From assembly GCF_050948215.1 (NCBI RefSeq), contig NC_135164.1, positions 1,121,116 to 1,185,115 on the forward strand: a stretch of DNA of 64,000 nucleotides, given 5' to 3'. Source of the DNA: Halictus rubicundus. Its lineage: Eukaryota; Arthropoda; Insecta; Hymenoptera; Halictidae. The translations under genes and the position numbers were made by a program. Below the pieces are notes generated by a model. The model searched no databases, had not been told where the DNA came from, and worked only from the letters and a program-made list of their open reading frames with translations. Numbering within the stretch: the stretch's first letter is position 1; every line of letters begins with the position of its first letter. Positions 55,192 to 64,000 of this stretch are shown in pieces.

Positions 55192-57747
55192 CCGCTTGTT
55201 CGCAGTTTATTACTGCGGTTTTGATTTATTTGAAGCGGTTCCAGTAAATTATGATGAGCAGTGCAGTACTGGTAAGTTAAGAAAAATATTTTTTAGAGAT
55301 AAATAAGTTCTTTTAAAAAATATAATATCTAACAAATAATCAGTAGGAGAGCAAACGGGGAATGCGTGCTGTCAGGGATGTCAAAAGCGAGACGTTGAAA
55401 TGAAGACGGTAATAGAACAGAACCAATTAATAAGGGTTCTGCTGACCAAGCTGTTAGCGGAGGTACGCTCCATCAAGGAGGCCCAGTCGAACAAAGGAAG
55501 TGGGACACCAAGCAACATCTCCTTCCTCCGAAAATTCGATACATTAAAATTTCCTTAAAATTCTTCGTCGGATGTCCCATTGCCGGAAGAAATTCTGAAC
55601 AATCGGGACGAATTTGAAAATGCAGTAAGCCAAATTTACAGATGTTATAAATAAATTAAAAGTAATTGACATTTCGTTTTCATTGAATTAAAAGAATGTA
55701 CTATTAATAAATTTTTATTTTAGGTTACGGAAATGTATAAAATAGGTGGTAATACCATTGAGAGCGATTTGAAACGGCAAAGGTGACAGGTCGATCAAAG
55801 AGCAATTTTCGCGGAGTGATCTCTATAGAGAATAGCGGGAGTACAAAGGAATCTAATTCCAGTTTAAATATACGAGGCAATTAGCCACGCGGTGACTATT
55901 AGTTCGTTGTTATATAACAATTAAATAGTAACAGTGTGGTGAAGTGCCGACCCGACCAGGAAAGGGCTCGAGTGGCCAGCTAGGCGGGGAAAGAGCTTTA
56001 GCCCAGCGTTTAAAGCTGTTTAGAGGGGTAAGCGTTTTTAGAAATATTTAATAAATAGGTTAGTATATAAATAAAATTAAAAAATTAGAATACCGTAGCA
56101 GTAGGCTTATCTATAGGGTTTAGTACACGAAAATTAAGGGTTAGGATTAAAATTACACAGTTTGGATAATTTAAAACAGGTCTAAAATAGGTTAGAATAA
56201 AAATAGTTTAGTACAGGTTGTTTCAATATAGCCGGAATAGGCTATTTTAGCTGGTTTATGGGGTTTCTACAAAAATAAATAGGATTTTAGGGAAAAAGAT
56301 CAGGGGAATCAAAACTATACAGGACAAGGAACAAACTTGCCTATATAAAAATTTTTCGTCTGAGGCTCCTGAAAGGGTTAATTAAAATTAAACACAGGAA
56401 AAAATCATCCGAGTCCGGAAATTTTTTAGGAGGTGGTTTTGGGCACGATTTGGAACATTTTTGGTTCTACAGGACGTTACAAGTTTGGTGGCCCGACGGT
56501 TATTATTGAATAACTATTGAACCAAAATAGCTGTCGGGAAGGTCCAAACGGAATCGGAAGGTTCAGGGCCCTCCGGACCCGCCACCTAATTTTCATAAAT
56601 ACCGGGTGCTCCATTAAAATCAACCTCAGGTAAATACCCGAGTTGGGGCTTGAAACTCGGTGGGGGTGTTATAGACATCCAGGAGGGAAAACGCTCCCGA
56701 CAATCGAAATCGATCGATTACGATTGCCGGCGGGTCGGATTTCCGATCGGACCACCGGGGGCCGAGATAACGAGGTCACCCGGTAGAAGCAGGGATATCT
56801 TTGATAGACGCAAGATATACGATCGGTGCGCCCAAGTAAGGGCTATACGCAGCAAAAGGAACTTTCCAGCTAGCTCAAATAGTAGCCGAGTAATCGAAGG
56901 CCAAACCTTTTTTGTAAGCCGGGCACCGGGTAGATAGGTAGCGACAGCTACGAGCGGATCGGAGCGCACACCAAACAAGGTAGCGAAATATAAGAGCAGG
57001 CGCGTTTAGAACAAAAATCCGCGAAAACGCGTATACGCGCCTAGGGGCTCCCCTGGGGGCTGGTAGCGAAGGATTCGAGCGGAAACCTTCGTGAACAAGG
57101 GAGTTTTTGGACCAGGATAGGGCCAGGAAGGCAAATTTCGGGCAGATAAGGGTACTAGGGGTTAGGACAAGGGCCTAGGGACGCGAAGGGCATAAAAAAG
57201 AAATTTTTTAATTTTTTTTTCTCAATATTTCGAATTCCTGCTTTTTCCGAAAAGTTAGGCCGGTACTTCGCCTAGGACAAAAAAGGTATAGATTTCCGTC
57301 CCATTTCCTGAAGAAATTCATGTAAGTGAGGGGAGAAATCCTACAGGAGTATTTAAACAAGCGATTATAGTAATATAAGAGAGAAGAGAGAGAGAGAGTG
57401 AATTAAGATAAGTGCGCTAGAAAATAAGAGTGCGAATGCGAAACATTTTCTTCCTTTTTTATTTTTGTACAGTTAATCTATAAGGCGATTTTTTCTCGAG
57501 TACGAAACGTAGAGTAGATATAAGCAAACAGAATATTACACCGATTTTGTACAAGAGATTCAAGGAGATTGAATAAATAGACGACCAATAGAAAAAAAAA
57601 TAAAAAAAGGTGGTAATACCATGTATTCCTTTGTAAAAAGGATCCTTACCACGCTATTTACGAACGACGTTGCTCTGGAATACAGCTGGATGGGGAGAAA
57701 GGGGAAAAAGCCCTTCCACTGCATGAAAATTGCGGAGCTCCTAATAT
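55192..57747 (+). pseudogene. DUF4806-domain gene 1, broken
   Basis: Spliced gene remnant with exons 55192-55271, 55344-55624 and 55724-55758 continuing at 57623-57747. The GT-AG junctions keep phase across all of them. Exon 1 encodes LFAVYYCGFDLFEAVPVNYDE. Exon 2 is a coiled-coil-prone segment (MKTVIEQNQLIRVLLTKLL) ending LPEEILNNRDEFENA. Exon 3 is the DUF4806 core (EMYKIGGNT, then SFVKRILTTLFTNDVALEY, WMGRKGKKPFHCMKIAELLI). It has a TAA at 55556-55558, is interrupted by a 1.85 kb retroposed insert, and lacks the last exon. Function of the family is unknown. A paralogue is at 62100-63255. Confidence 0.75.
55759..57607 (+). mobile_element. Retroposed 1.85 kb insert without ORF
   Basis: Flanked by a 15-bp duplication (aggtggtaataccat at 55744-55758 and 57608-57622) and ending in an A-rich tail after aataaatag. 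These are hallmarks of LINE-mediated retroposition. No reading frame over 95 codons and no known protein is present. The source could be a long non-coding RNA, a chimeric or decayed element, or LTR-element leader sequence (a phrase near 56485, acaagtttggtggcccgacg, resembles an LTR-element leader). Confidence 0.8.
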
Positions 57748-57948
57748 GTAATTATCACCCTTAATTTGGTATTGCTATAATAACGATGATTCATATGCAA
57801 ATCACTAAAAAAAGAAACTCTTATTCAAGGTGCTGCAGAAAGGGCGAAAATAAACGGCAGTCGGCGAGACACCGAAGTAGCCATTCAACTATGGTTGAAG
57901 AGGGCAGCCGACCGAAAGAATGTAATACAAAAAAAATTTTTGTTTTGT

Positions 57949-58240
57949 TTTAATTTCAATTTCAATTTCAATTTCAATTTCAATTTCAATTTCAATTTCA
58001 ATTTCAATTTCAATTTCAATTTCAATTTCAATTTCAATTTCAATTTCAATTTCAATTTCAATTTCAATTTCAATTTCAATTTCAATTTCAATTTCAATTT
58101 CAATTTCAATTTCAATTTCAATTTCAATTTCAATTTCAATTTCAATTTCAATTTCAATTTCAATTTCAATTTCAATTTCAATTTCAATTTCAATTTCAAT
58201 TTCAATTTCAATTTCAATTTCAATTTCAATTTCAATTTTA
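57949..58240. repeat. (AATTTC)n satellite
   Basis: About 48 nearly perfect hexamer copies. All frames are open, giving FN, IE and LK repeats in translation; these are not genes. Confidence 0.97.
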
Positions 58241-59420
58241 ATTTTAAGTTTGAGTTTAACGTATTTAATATTAAGTTTATGTTGTATTATGCGTTTAATT
58301 TGTTTCATGTTAATTTTAAGTTTAAGTTGAAGGAGTATTATTCATTTAATTTGTTTCATGTTAATTTTAAGTTTAAGTTGAAGGAGTATTATTCATTTAA
58401 TTTGTTTAATGTTAATTTTAAGTTTAAGGAGTATTATTCGTTTAATTTGTTTAACCCTTTTAGTGCCGGAGGCCGATATATCGGCCCTTGATGCACTGGC
58501 GAAAAGTGCCAGAGTTGATATATCGGTCCGCACCTTGTAGCGCTTTACTATTCGCATTGCGAGAGAACTCTATCTCACAATAAATTTATACTACGTTATA
58601 AATAGTCTAATTTCATTACGAGAGAATTAAAATAAATAGTTTTTCGGTTTAACTTTCCCTTATATTCTATATGTTATATTACTTATAACAATTACTTGTT
58701 TCGGATGAGATAATCCGTCCGGCGCCTACCATGTACCTTGGAGTTATTCTTTATGTTTGTTGTGCAATATTATTTATTTTGTTACAAAATATATTGGAAA
58801 TGAAAACACGAATTATATACTTTGTAATAAACGGTCTATATAAAGTTATGATAAAAAGATGACTTTTCGTATGTGCAATTACGTTTTGAAAGAGAGAACT
58901 TAATTTTTCTTTTCTTTATGATCACTTACACCTTTGTTATTTATGTCATTTTCAATGAATATAGAAAAATTAGCGCCACTGTTTTATTCTCTATTTCGTC
59001 CTTAATACACTGCTTTTTGAATTATGTAAATGTTGCTTTTCGTTTAGTTTTTATGACTCTTTTTCCAAACCCTAGTAAAATCGTGAAATTCGGCCGGTTA
59101 TCTTCGCATAGGCACATCTTTTTCGCCCGGCACTAAAGGGTTAATGTTAATTTTAAGTTTAACTTTAAGGAGTATTATTCGTTTAATTTGTTTAATGTTA
59201 ATTTTAAGTTTAACTTTAAGGAGTATTGTTTGTTTAAGTTTGTTTAATTTTAATTTTAAGTTTAACTTTAAATAGTATTATTTGTTTAAGTGTGTTTAAT
59301 TTCAAGTTTAACTTTATGTAGTATTATTTGTTTGAGCTTGTTTAATTTTAATTTTAAGTTTAGGTAGTATTATTTGTTTGAGCTTGTTTAATTTTAATTT
59401 TAAGTTTCATAAATAATAAA
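58241..59420. repeat. Minisatellite of about 50-55 bp units, split by a piggyBac MITE
   Basis: Diverged units of the type ttgtttaatgttaatttt followed by aagtttaa(c/g)tt and ggagtattatt occur at 58296-58454. They resume at 59141-59420 after the MITE. The array appears to grow out of the AATTTC satellite. Confidence 0.8.
58455..59140. mobile_element. piggyBac-type MITE, 686 bp
   Basis: TTAA flanks both sides (58451-58454 and 59141-59144). Terminal inverted repeats are CCCTTTTAGTGCCGG and CCGGCACTAAAGGG. No transposase is present; an 87-codon frame inside is not recognisable. It was inserted in the minisatellite. Confidence 0.88.
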
Positions 59421-59692
59421 ATGAATATACTTTGAACTCGTTTTTCTTTAAAAATTTTTTTCTCTCCCAATCCCTAATTAATCCCTATTTAATTGCATTT
59501 TACTAAAATTTATGAACGTCTTAAAGACGTCTTTAAGACGTACAGTTTTATAACAAAGACGTTCCAGAGACGTTCACAAGACGTTCGGAAGACGTTCGTA
59601 GGACATTCAAGACGTCTTTAAGACGTCTGAATGTCCATCGACAGACGTCTTTAAGACGTCTTTAAGACGTCTCTGTGCTATCTGGGTCGGTT

Positions 59693-60147
59693 CTATCTTA
59701 AAACTATTTTTTAGATATAATAAGATAAGGAACACTCCGCTTTCTCCGACGCGATAAGATAAGAACACCCGGTTCTATCTTAAAACTATTTTTTAGACAC
59801 AATAATATAAGAACACCCCGCTTTCTCTGACGCGATAAGATAAGAACGCCCGGTTCTTCCCCATCCGTCAAGACATGGGAAAGAACCCCCACTCTCGCCC
59901 AAACTCCACATATATAAGCACCCTCAAATAAAGCTACAATCAGTTGCCATACTAAAAATCTCTCAGAACGCATTAAGTCCACCCTGAGTCCTCCTAGAAT
60001 AAGATACGTCTTATTCTAACAAACTCCGAAGTCTCAGTAGTGTTCGCGTTACCACCGCGCACCGTGACAGAGCAACGATCGGCCGCTTGTGATCCAACGA
60101 TCAAAGGATCCCGCATCGCAATGTTGCACCTTGTCGGTCTCCTTTTA
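59693..60147 (+). mobile_element. LTR of the envelope-bearing element, right part
   Basis: Contains tandem gataagataagaacac units, a TATA box (cacatatataagc near 59908), aataaagc near 59928 and a probable end at ttttaca near 60147. It is the continuation of 50270-50411. Confidence 0.65.
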
Positions 60148-60154
60148 CAACACG

Positions 60155-60960
60155 ACGAATAAAGATAATTTTTTTTATTCGAAGCGGATTTATTCGAACT
60201 TCGAATAATTTTTTCATCTTTTATCCGTATCTTTTATTCGAAGGCTTCGAATAAATCTTCGAATAACTTTTGCCAGCTCGATGAATAAACGGCGACGGCG
60301 CACAGTGGGCAATTTGGACGAAATCGGATTCAAAATCAAGGAACTTTCGATAGGAATGAGGTAGAGCGATGAAATTTTTTTAAAATGAAAGCTGAAACTT
60401 TGTAGAATATGGGGAAAATAGGGAGATTATTACCATCCAATCATTTCAACGAAAAAATGACTTCATTAGTTTTTGTCACAAAAATCTATTTTTTGCAAAA
60501 TCCTGAGGTCGTAGACAAATTTTGAGACCAGATTTGAAATCAGCGTGAAAAAATCTATGGGAAATGATGTATAGCGTGTTAAAAAGAAATTTTTTCCGCG
60601 CGGGGTATTGGAAAAACCATAATTTTCTTGAAATTGAGCAAGTTTAACGAATTTTCTCAAGGTTAAAAAACGTTCGTACCATAATCTCCCTATTTTTCCC
60701 ATATTCTACAAAGTTTCAGCTTTAATTAAAAAAAAGTTTCATCGCTCTACCTCATTTCTATCGAAAGTTCTTTGATTTTGAAACCGATTTCGTCCAAATT
60801 GCCCACTGTGCGCCGTCGCCGTTTATTCGTCGAGCTGGCAAAAGTTATTCGAAGATTTATTCGAAGCCTTCGAATAAAAGATACAGATAAAAGATGAAAA
60901 AATTATTCGAAGTTCGAATAAATCCGCTTCGAATAAAAAAAATTATCTGTATTCGTCGGA
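60155..60960. repeat. Foldback element with 280-bp arms, TTCGAATAA-rich
   Basis: Arms 60155-60432 and 60678-60960 are inverted copies. Landmarks are ggcgacggcgcacagtgggc, gatgaggtagagcgatgaaa-type and ggaaaatagggagatta blocks, found inverted on the right. The loop is about 245 bp. Right of it, to 61080, more TTCGAATAA units continue. No gene. Confidence 0.85.
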
Positions 60961-61080
60961 TAAATTCTCGTCGAATAAAATTATTTATTCGATACTCGTC
61001 GAATAAAGATAATTTTTTTATTCGAACCTTCGAATAACGAATAAAGATAAAGTATCTTTTATTCGAATCGTTATTTAAAT

Positions 61081-61530
61081 AATTTTTTATCTAAATACCC
61101 AGTTAGCCAAATGCCTACTCGACCAAATCCTGCTCGAAGCAAAAGAGTTATGTATTTCGTACCAAACCCTGCTCGAAGCAGAATTTGGAACTCCTGTGTT
61201 TTGATTGTGACACCAAAGTGTGTCGTGAAATTCCTAATGAAATGCGGCGGCAGTTGTTTGTCACATCCATGCGAAGCCTACAGGTAAAATTCCATGCGGC
61301 ATCATGCGGCATGGGAGCCAAACTTTGGCTTCGTTATAGAGGGCAGGTCCGTCGCACTAAGAACGGACGTAACCTTGTTCTAACAGTAAATATCGGGAAA
61401 AATTGAAGTAAATCTTCCTGTGTAGGGTGGGAAAAGGTATTTTATTTAAGTTTCAATGCGTAATAAAGATAAAGTGATGCGTAAACACCACAATGTGTCG
61501 TGAAAGACAAAGCGCCGTGTTGTATAATTC
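61081..61530. other. Unassigned stretch
   Basis: A 73-codon plus-strand frame at 61185-61406 is not recognised. A short tandem (cctgctcgaagca, twice near 61128 and 61168) is visible. Confidence 0.35.
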
Positions 61531-61672
61531 GAAGAGCGTACGTGCGAGAAAGAGAGAGAGAGAGAACGAGCGCGAAGAGTGTGCGTGCGAGAGAGAAAGA
61601 AAAGAGCGTGAAGAGTGTGCGTGCGAGACAGAGAGAAAAGAGCGCGAAGAGTGTGCGTGCGAGAGGAAGTGA
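61531..61672. repeat. Minisatellite, unit about 36-39 bp
   Basis: Four imperfect units of gaagagtgtgcgtgcgaga followed by a purine-rich spacer. Confidence 0.8.
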
Positions 61673-61729
61673 ATTCGAAGAAGATTGAAAGAAGAATATG
61701 GAAAGGGATGACGGAATATTTTTAATGTG

Positions 61730-61955
61730 TATTAATTTTTTATTTCAATTGAATTTATTTTCAAATTGTTACAATTAGTATAATTGTAATATAATTTAAT
61801 ATAATTTAAAATATATAATTTAATTTAAAAAGTCAATTTAAAAAGCCAATTTAATTTAAAATATGATTTAATATAATTTAAAATTAGTACTAAAAAGTGC
61901 TGTTTGGTGTTTTTTTTTTTAATTTTTATTTTTCTTATTTTCAGTGGAGGGAGGT
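61730..61955. other. AT-rich stretch
   Basis: Many taatttaa units and an 11-T run at about 61909; no gene. Confidence 0.5.
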
Positions 61956-62099
61956 TAAATGCGTTACGCACAACTTCTCGGGGCGATTCCAACCCCGAGA
62001 AAGTGTGGGACTCCCCAAGCGATCGCCCCCCGTTTCAGAGGGGCGATGTGACAGCGAGGGTTTACCCACTAAAACTCCTCCCTCCACTTGCGCCCCCGG
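61956..62099 (-). other. GC-rich stem-loop module similar to an R1-type 3'UTR
   Basis: Shares ordered landmarks with 16046-16160: gttacgca, an inverted pair of about 10 bp around ttccaaccccgag, tgtgggac, and tacccactaaaa. It lies directly 3' of the DUF4806 stop codon on the minus strand and is followed there by an A-rich run. Confidence 0.55.
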
Positions 62100-63255
62100 T
62101 TACTCCGCCTGCTCCCAGGGGTTAATATACCTCGCCGCACTGCCAGACGGCTTCTTGTGCCGGACCCTTTCCTTGCGAGCTTTCAGGACCACTCGCATCG
62201 AATCTTGAAATTCGAGGCGAGTGGGCCTTGAGAAAGATCTGCTTTCGCAAACTGCATCTGCAACATTATTTAAGAAAGATTATTTACACGGTCATATTAA
62301 GCTTATTAAGTTAATATATTAAGCAATAAATAATTCTTACCGAAAAGGGCCCGCACAATTTTCGTGGGACACAATGGTTGGCAACTGTCCGTGCCAAACC
62401 ACGTGTATGAGGGTAGGAGGCTGTCTGCGACAGCCTCTCTAAAAGAGGCACTCAGTGCCTCTTTTAGATTGTACCCTCCAACATGGGCAAAAAAGTCAAC
62501 CTAAAAAATAATAAGTTATATCATTAATATATATACTCGCACGTGTGTGCGCATATAGCAATGGAATAAATGCATACACTTACCACATTATTGTACTCCT
62601 GTTCGGAGCAGTTTTCGAAGTTGTCTACCTCTTCCCTCGTTCGAAGAGGTAGACACTCCGGCTTTCTCCCATAACTACGAGGTTGCTCCCTTTTGTTTAA
62701 TATTCTAGAAAGAAGAAGTAAATTTTGTTAAATATTGCCATCATACTGTAATTTCAATTTCTTAAATTACATACTGATCCATTTTCTTTTCCAGGAGGTC
62801 CAGCTTTCTCGCGAGGTGCTCGTTTTGCGACATCAGTTGCTCAAATTGGGATCTTGTGATTGTTGCGGGGGTCTGTGGTGTTATAGGACGTGGTGTTATA
62901 GGACGTGGAGGAAGAGGACAAATCTATTGGTGAGGAGGTTGGTGGTGGTATGGGAGGAGGATTGAGCAACGATGTCGACGTTGCTCCATGACTCTCCGGC
63001 GAATCGGCCTCCAGAAGTCGCCGGAGCTCCTCATCGGAGTCACGAGCACTCGTTGATTGAAAGGGGCGTTTCCGTCGCCGAGGCTCCCCATCCGACGAGG
63101 TGGTCTTATACCTCGCCGGCTTCTGAATTGTCCTCTCTGGTCGACGGTTTGGAATCTGAAAAACATATGAAAAATAATATAATGATATACCGATAATATA
63201 TACAATATTTTAGATTAATTATATGATACAGGAGACTGAAACTTACCTTTTCCAT
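62100..63255 (-). pseudogene. DUF4806-domain gene 2, five exons, one frameshift
   Basis: Gene model on the minus strand: exons 63247-63255, 62775-63155, 62584-62705, 62341-62500 and 62100-62257, every junction GT-AG with consistent phase. The start is MEK, then RRPERTIQKPARYK, DSDEELRRLLEADSPE and a Pro/Ser-rich stretch. A coiled coil (FEQLMSQNEHLARKLDLLEKK) follows. The DUF4806 core is LPLRTREEVDNFEN, NVVDFFAHVGGYNLKEALS, SLLPSYTWFG and PTKIVRALF, and a basic C-tail ends in YINPWEQAE. Exon 2 is one base too long between SSPIDL and PLPPRPITP (near 62915, by a 15-bp tandem repeat), so the frame breaks there. That may be a real lesion or an assembly error. The role is unknown; related genes occur in many copies in insect genomes. 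Confidence 0.8.
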
Positions 63256-63879
63256 TGCCTCAATTGTCTACGAAATTCGCTTCTCGAAATATGATCTTCT
63301 TTATGGGATGCACGATAGCGAATGACCGTAGCGAGTTGCATTTTTCTGCATGCGGTCGTTATAAACAAATGACATTCAAATTCCGCGCCAACTGTGCGCA
63401 TGCCCTTAAGGATCTAACACAATAATACGCGTAAATATTAATGCACACATTATTAATTTAATTAATTTAATTCTTAATTTTTAATTTTAATTCATTAATT
63501 TCTTTTAAAGCTATAATATGTATAACTTTTAATTTATGATGCGCGTATGTTAGGTGTTGCGCGTTACGGGATCATGCGCAGTGCAGTTTGCGACACCAGA
63601 CCGGGAACAACACCTCTCACGACGAAGGTGTCGGTGTTTCGACACGCGCTCTGATTCCGTCTTGTTTGATTAGTGATTCCTTTGTTAGTTAATTACTAAT
63701 TATTAAGTTCGTGAATTAACTCTGAAGCAGTGAAGACTGGATGAGCAGTGGATTTGAAGGAAGGAAGGATAGAAGCAGAGAAGACGCCAGATAAGTATTG
63801 CCACGTGGTATTGTTACCAATACACGTAACACATTATTATATATTTGGTATATTCTTTATTCAGTTTTCTTTTACCCCC
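63256..63879. promoter_or_regulatory. Intergenic region between divergent genes
   Basis: About 620 bp separating the DUF4806 start from the divergent frame. It includes an AT-rich block (63440-63500) and a palindromic-looking cgaaggtgtcggtgtttcgac near 63623. It would hold both promoters if the genes are a pair; no specific motif is assigned. Confidence 0.4.
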
Positions 63880-64000
63880 ATGGATCGTAGATTTTTGAAA
63901 AATTCGGTTTCGCGAAAACCGTATAATAAATTAAGCGATAGGCAAAAACGAAGTATTTGGCGCGAAATAACCTTAAATTTGAGGAAGTATTCACGTGACA
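63880..64000 (+). CDS. Start of an unrecognised protein, runs off the window
   Basis: ATG at 63880 opens a frame that is still open at the last base: MDRRFLKNSVSRKPYNKLS continuing DRQKRSIWREITLNLRKY. The basic N-terminus with YNKLSDRQKR resembles the start of transposon-associated proteins seen in insects, but I cannot name the family. It is divergent from the DUF4806 gene. Because only 40 codons are visible, it could also be a first exon or chance. Confidence 0.5.
   Translation, partial: MDRRFLKNSVSRKPYNKLSDRQKRSIWREITLNLRKYSRD

Larger units (their letters stand above)
50412..59692. mobile_element. Large TIR element with subterminal AGACGTCT repeats
   Basis: Ends CCCAGATAGCAC (50412) and GTGCTATCTGGG (59692) are inverted. 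TC dinucleotides flank both sides. Dense aaagacgtctt repeats occupy 50430-50990 and 59510-59680. Subterminal repeat arrays and a 2-bp duplication recall the EnSpm/CACTA group, but no transposase is recognised, so the class is uncertain. The interior holds a solo LTR, a Gypsy element, a DUF4806 gene remnant, satellites and a piggyBac MITE. Confidence 0.65.

Noticed and set aside
56650..56937. 95-codon frame in the retroposed insert
   Set aside because: No recognisable motif; length is compatible with chance in a 1.85 kb stretch.
57885..58491. Long open frames of FN, IE or LK repeats
   Set aside because: They are translations of the AATTTC hexamer array; all frames are open by composition.
57949..59420. 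Possible CRISPR-like regular repeats
   Set aside because: Contiguous tandem repeats with no unique spacers, in a eukaryotic genome.

Overview
This window is eukaryotic, repeat-dominated DNA, almost certainly from an insect and probably from an ant or other hymenopteran. The evidence is the mix of element families (Jockey-type and R1-type LINEs, BEL/Pao and Gypsy LTR elements, PIF/Harbinger, P, piggyBac, hAT and a DD41D mariner), spliced DUF4806 gene models with GT-AG introns, and primer-binding sites matching insect tRNA-Tyr and tRNA-Trp. I see no housekeeping gene, no rRNA, no intact tRNA and no CRISPR array. The order assignment is inference; the insect-type repeat content is visible in the sequence.

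Layout, left to right. 1-4900: a broken PIF/Harbinger transposase on the minus strand, split by a solo LTR, then several interspersed and direct repeats. 5270-6960: a 0.8 kb foldback element and a TTATTCG-rich repeat split by another solo LTR. 7270-16036: the 3' half of an old BEL/Pao element on the minus strand, split by a 6.5 kb Jockey-type LINE that has a 20-bp target-site duplication. 16037-17170: an R1-type LINE fragment. 17400-20160: an interspersed repeat with a hairpin MITE inside, a second copy of the 6.2 kb solo LTR family, and the first exon of a second Harbinger element. 21741-28404: a very young BEL/Pao element whose LTRs appear to differ at one base. It sits in the 5' end of another LINE (28405-32458), whose endonuclease region is further split by two solo LTRs.

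32459-38421 is an LTR split by a 5.06 kb LINE. The two outer flanks are unrelated: a LINE on the left and a P-element transposase on the right. 39182-45133 is a long inverted-repeat element with 479-bp arms that encloses a decayed LINE. 45240-49557 holds an AGACGTCT repeat, a multicopy arthropod gene remnant, a hAT MITE and an intact DD41D mariner gene. 49560-50412 is the end of an envelope-bearing LTR element.

From about 50412 to 59692 that LTR is split by a large terminal-inverted-repeat element with subterminal AGACGTCT repeats. It carries a damaged, internally deleted Gypsy element, a broken DUF4806 gene, a 1.85 kb ORF-less retroposed insert, a long AATTTC satellite and a piggyBac MITE. 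60155-60960 is another foldback. The right edge (62100-64000) holds the most gene-like locus: a five-exon DUF4806 gene on the minus strand with one frameshift, facing a divergent open reading frame that runs off the window.

The pieces do not form a pathway. They form a nested stratigraphy in which target-site duplications give the order of insertion. The parts most worth following up are the DUF4806 genes with their transposon context, the three large inverted-repeat elements, and the ORF-less retroposed insert.
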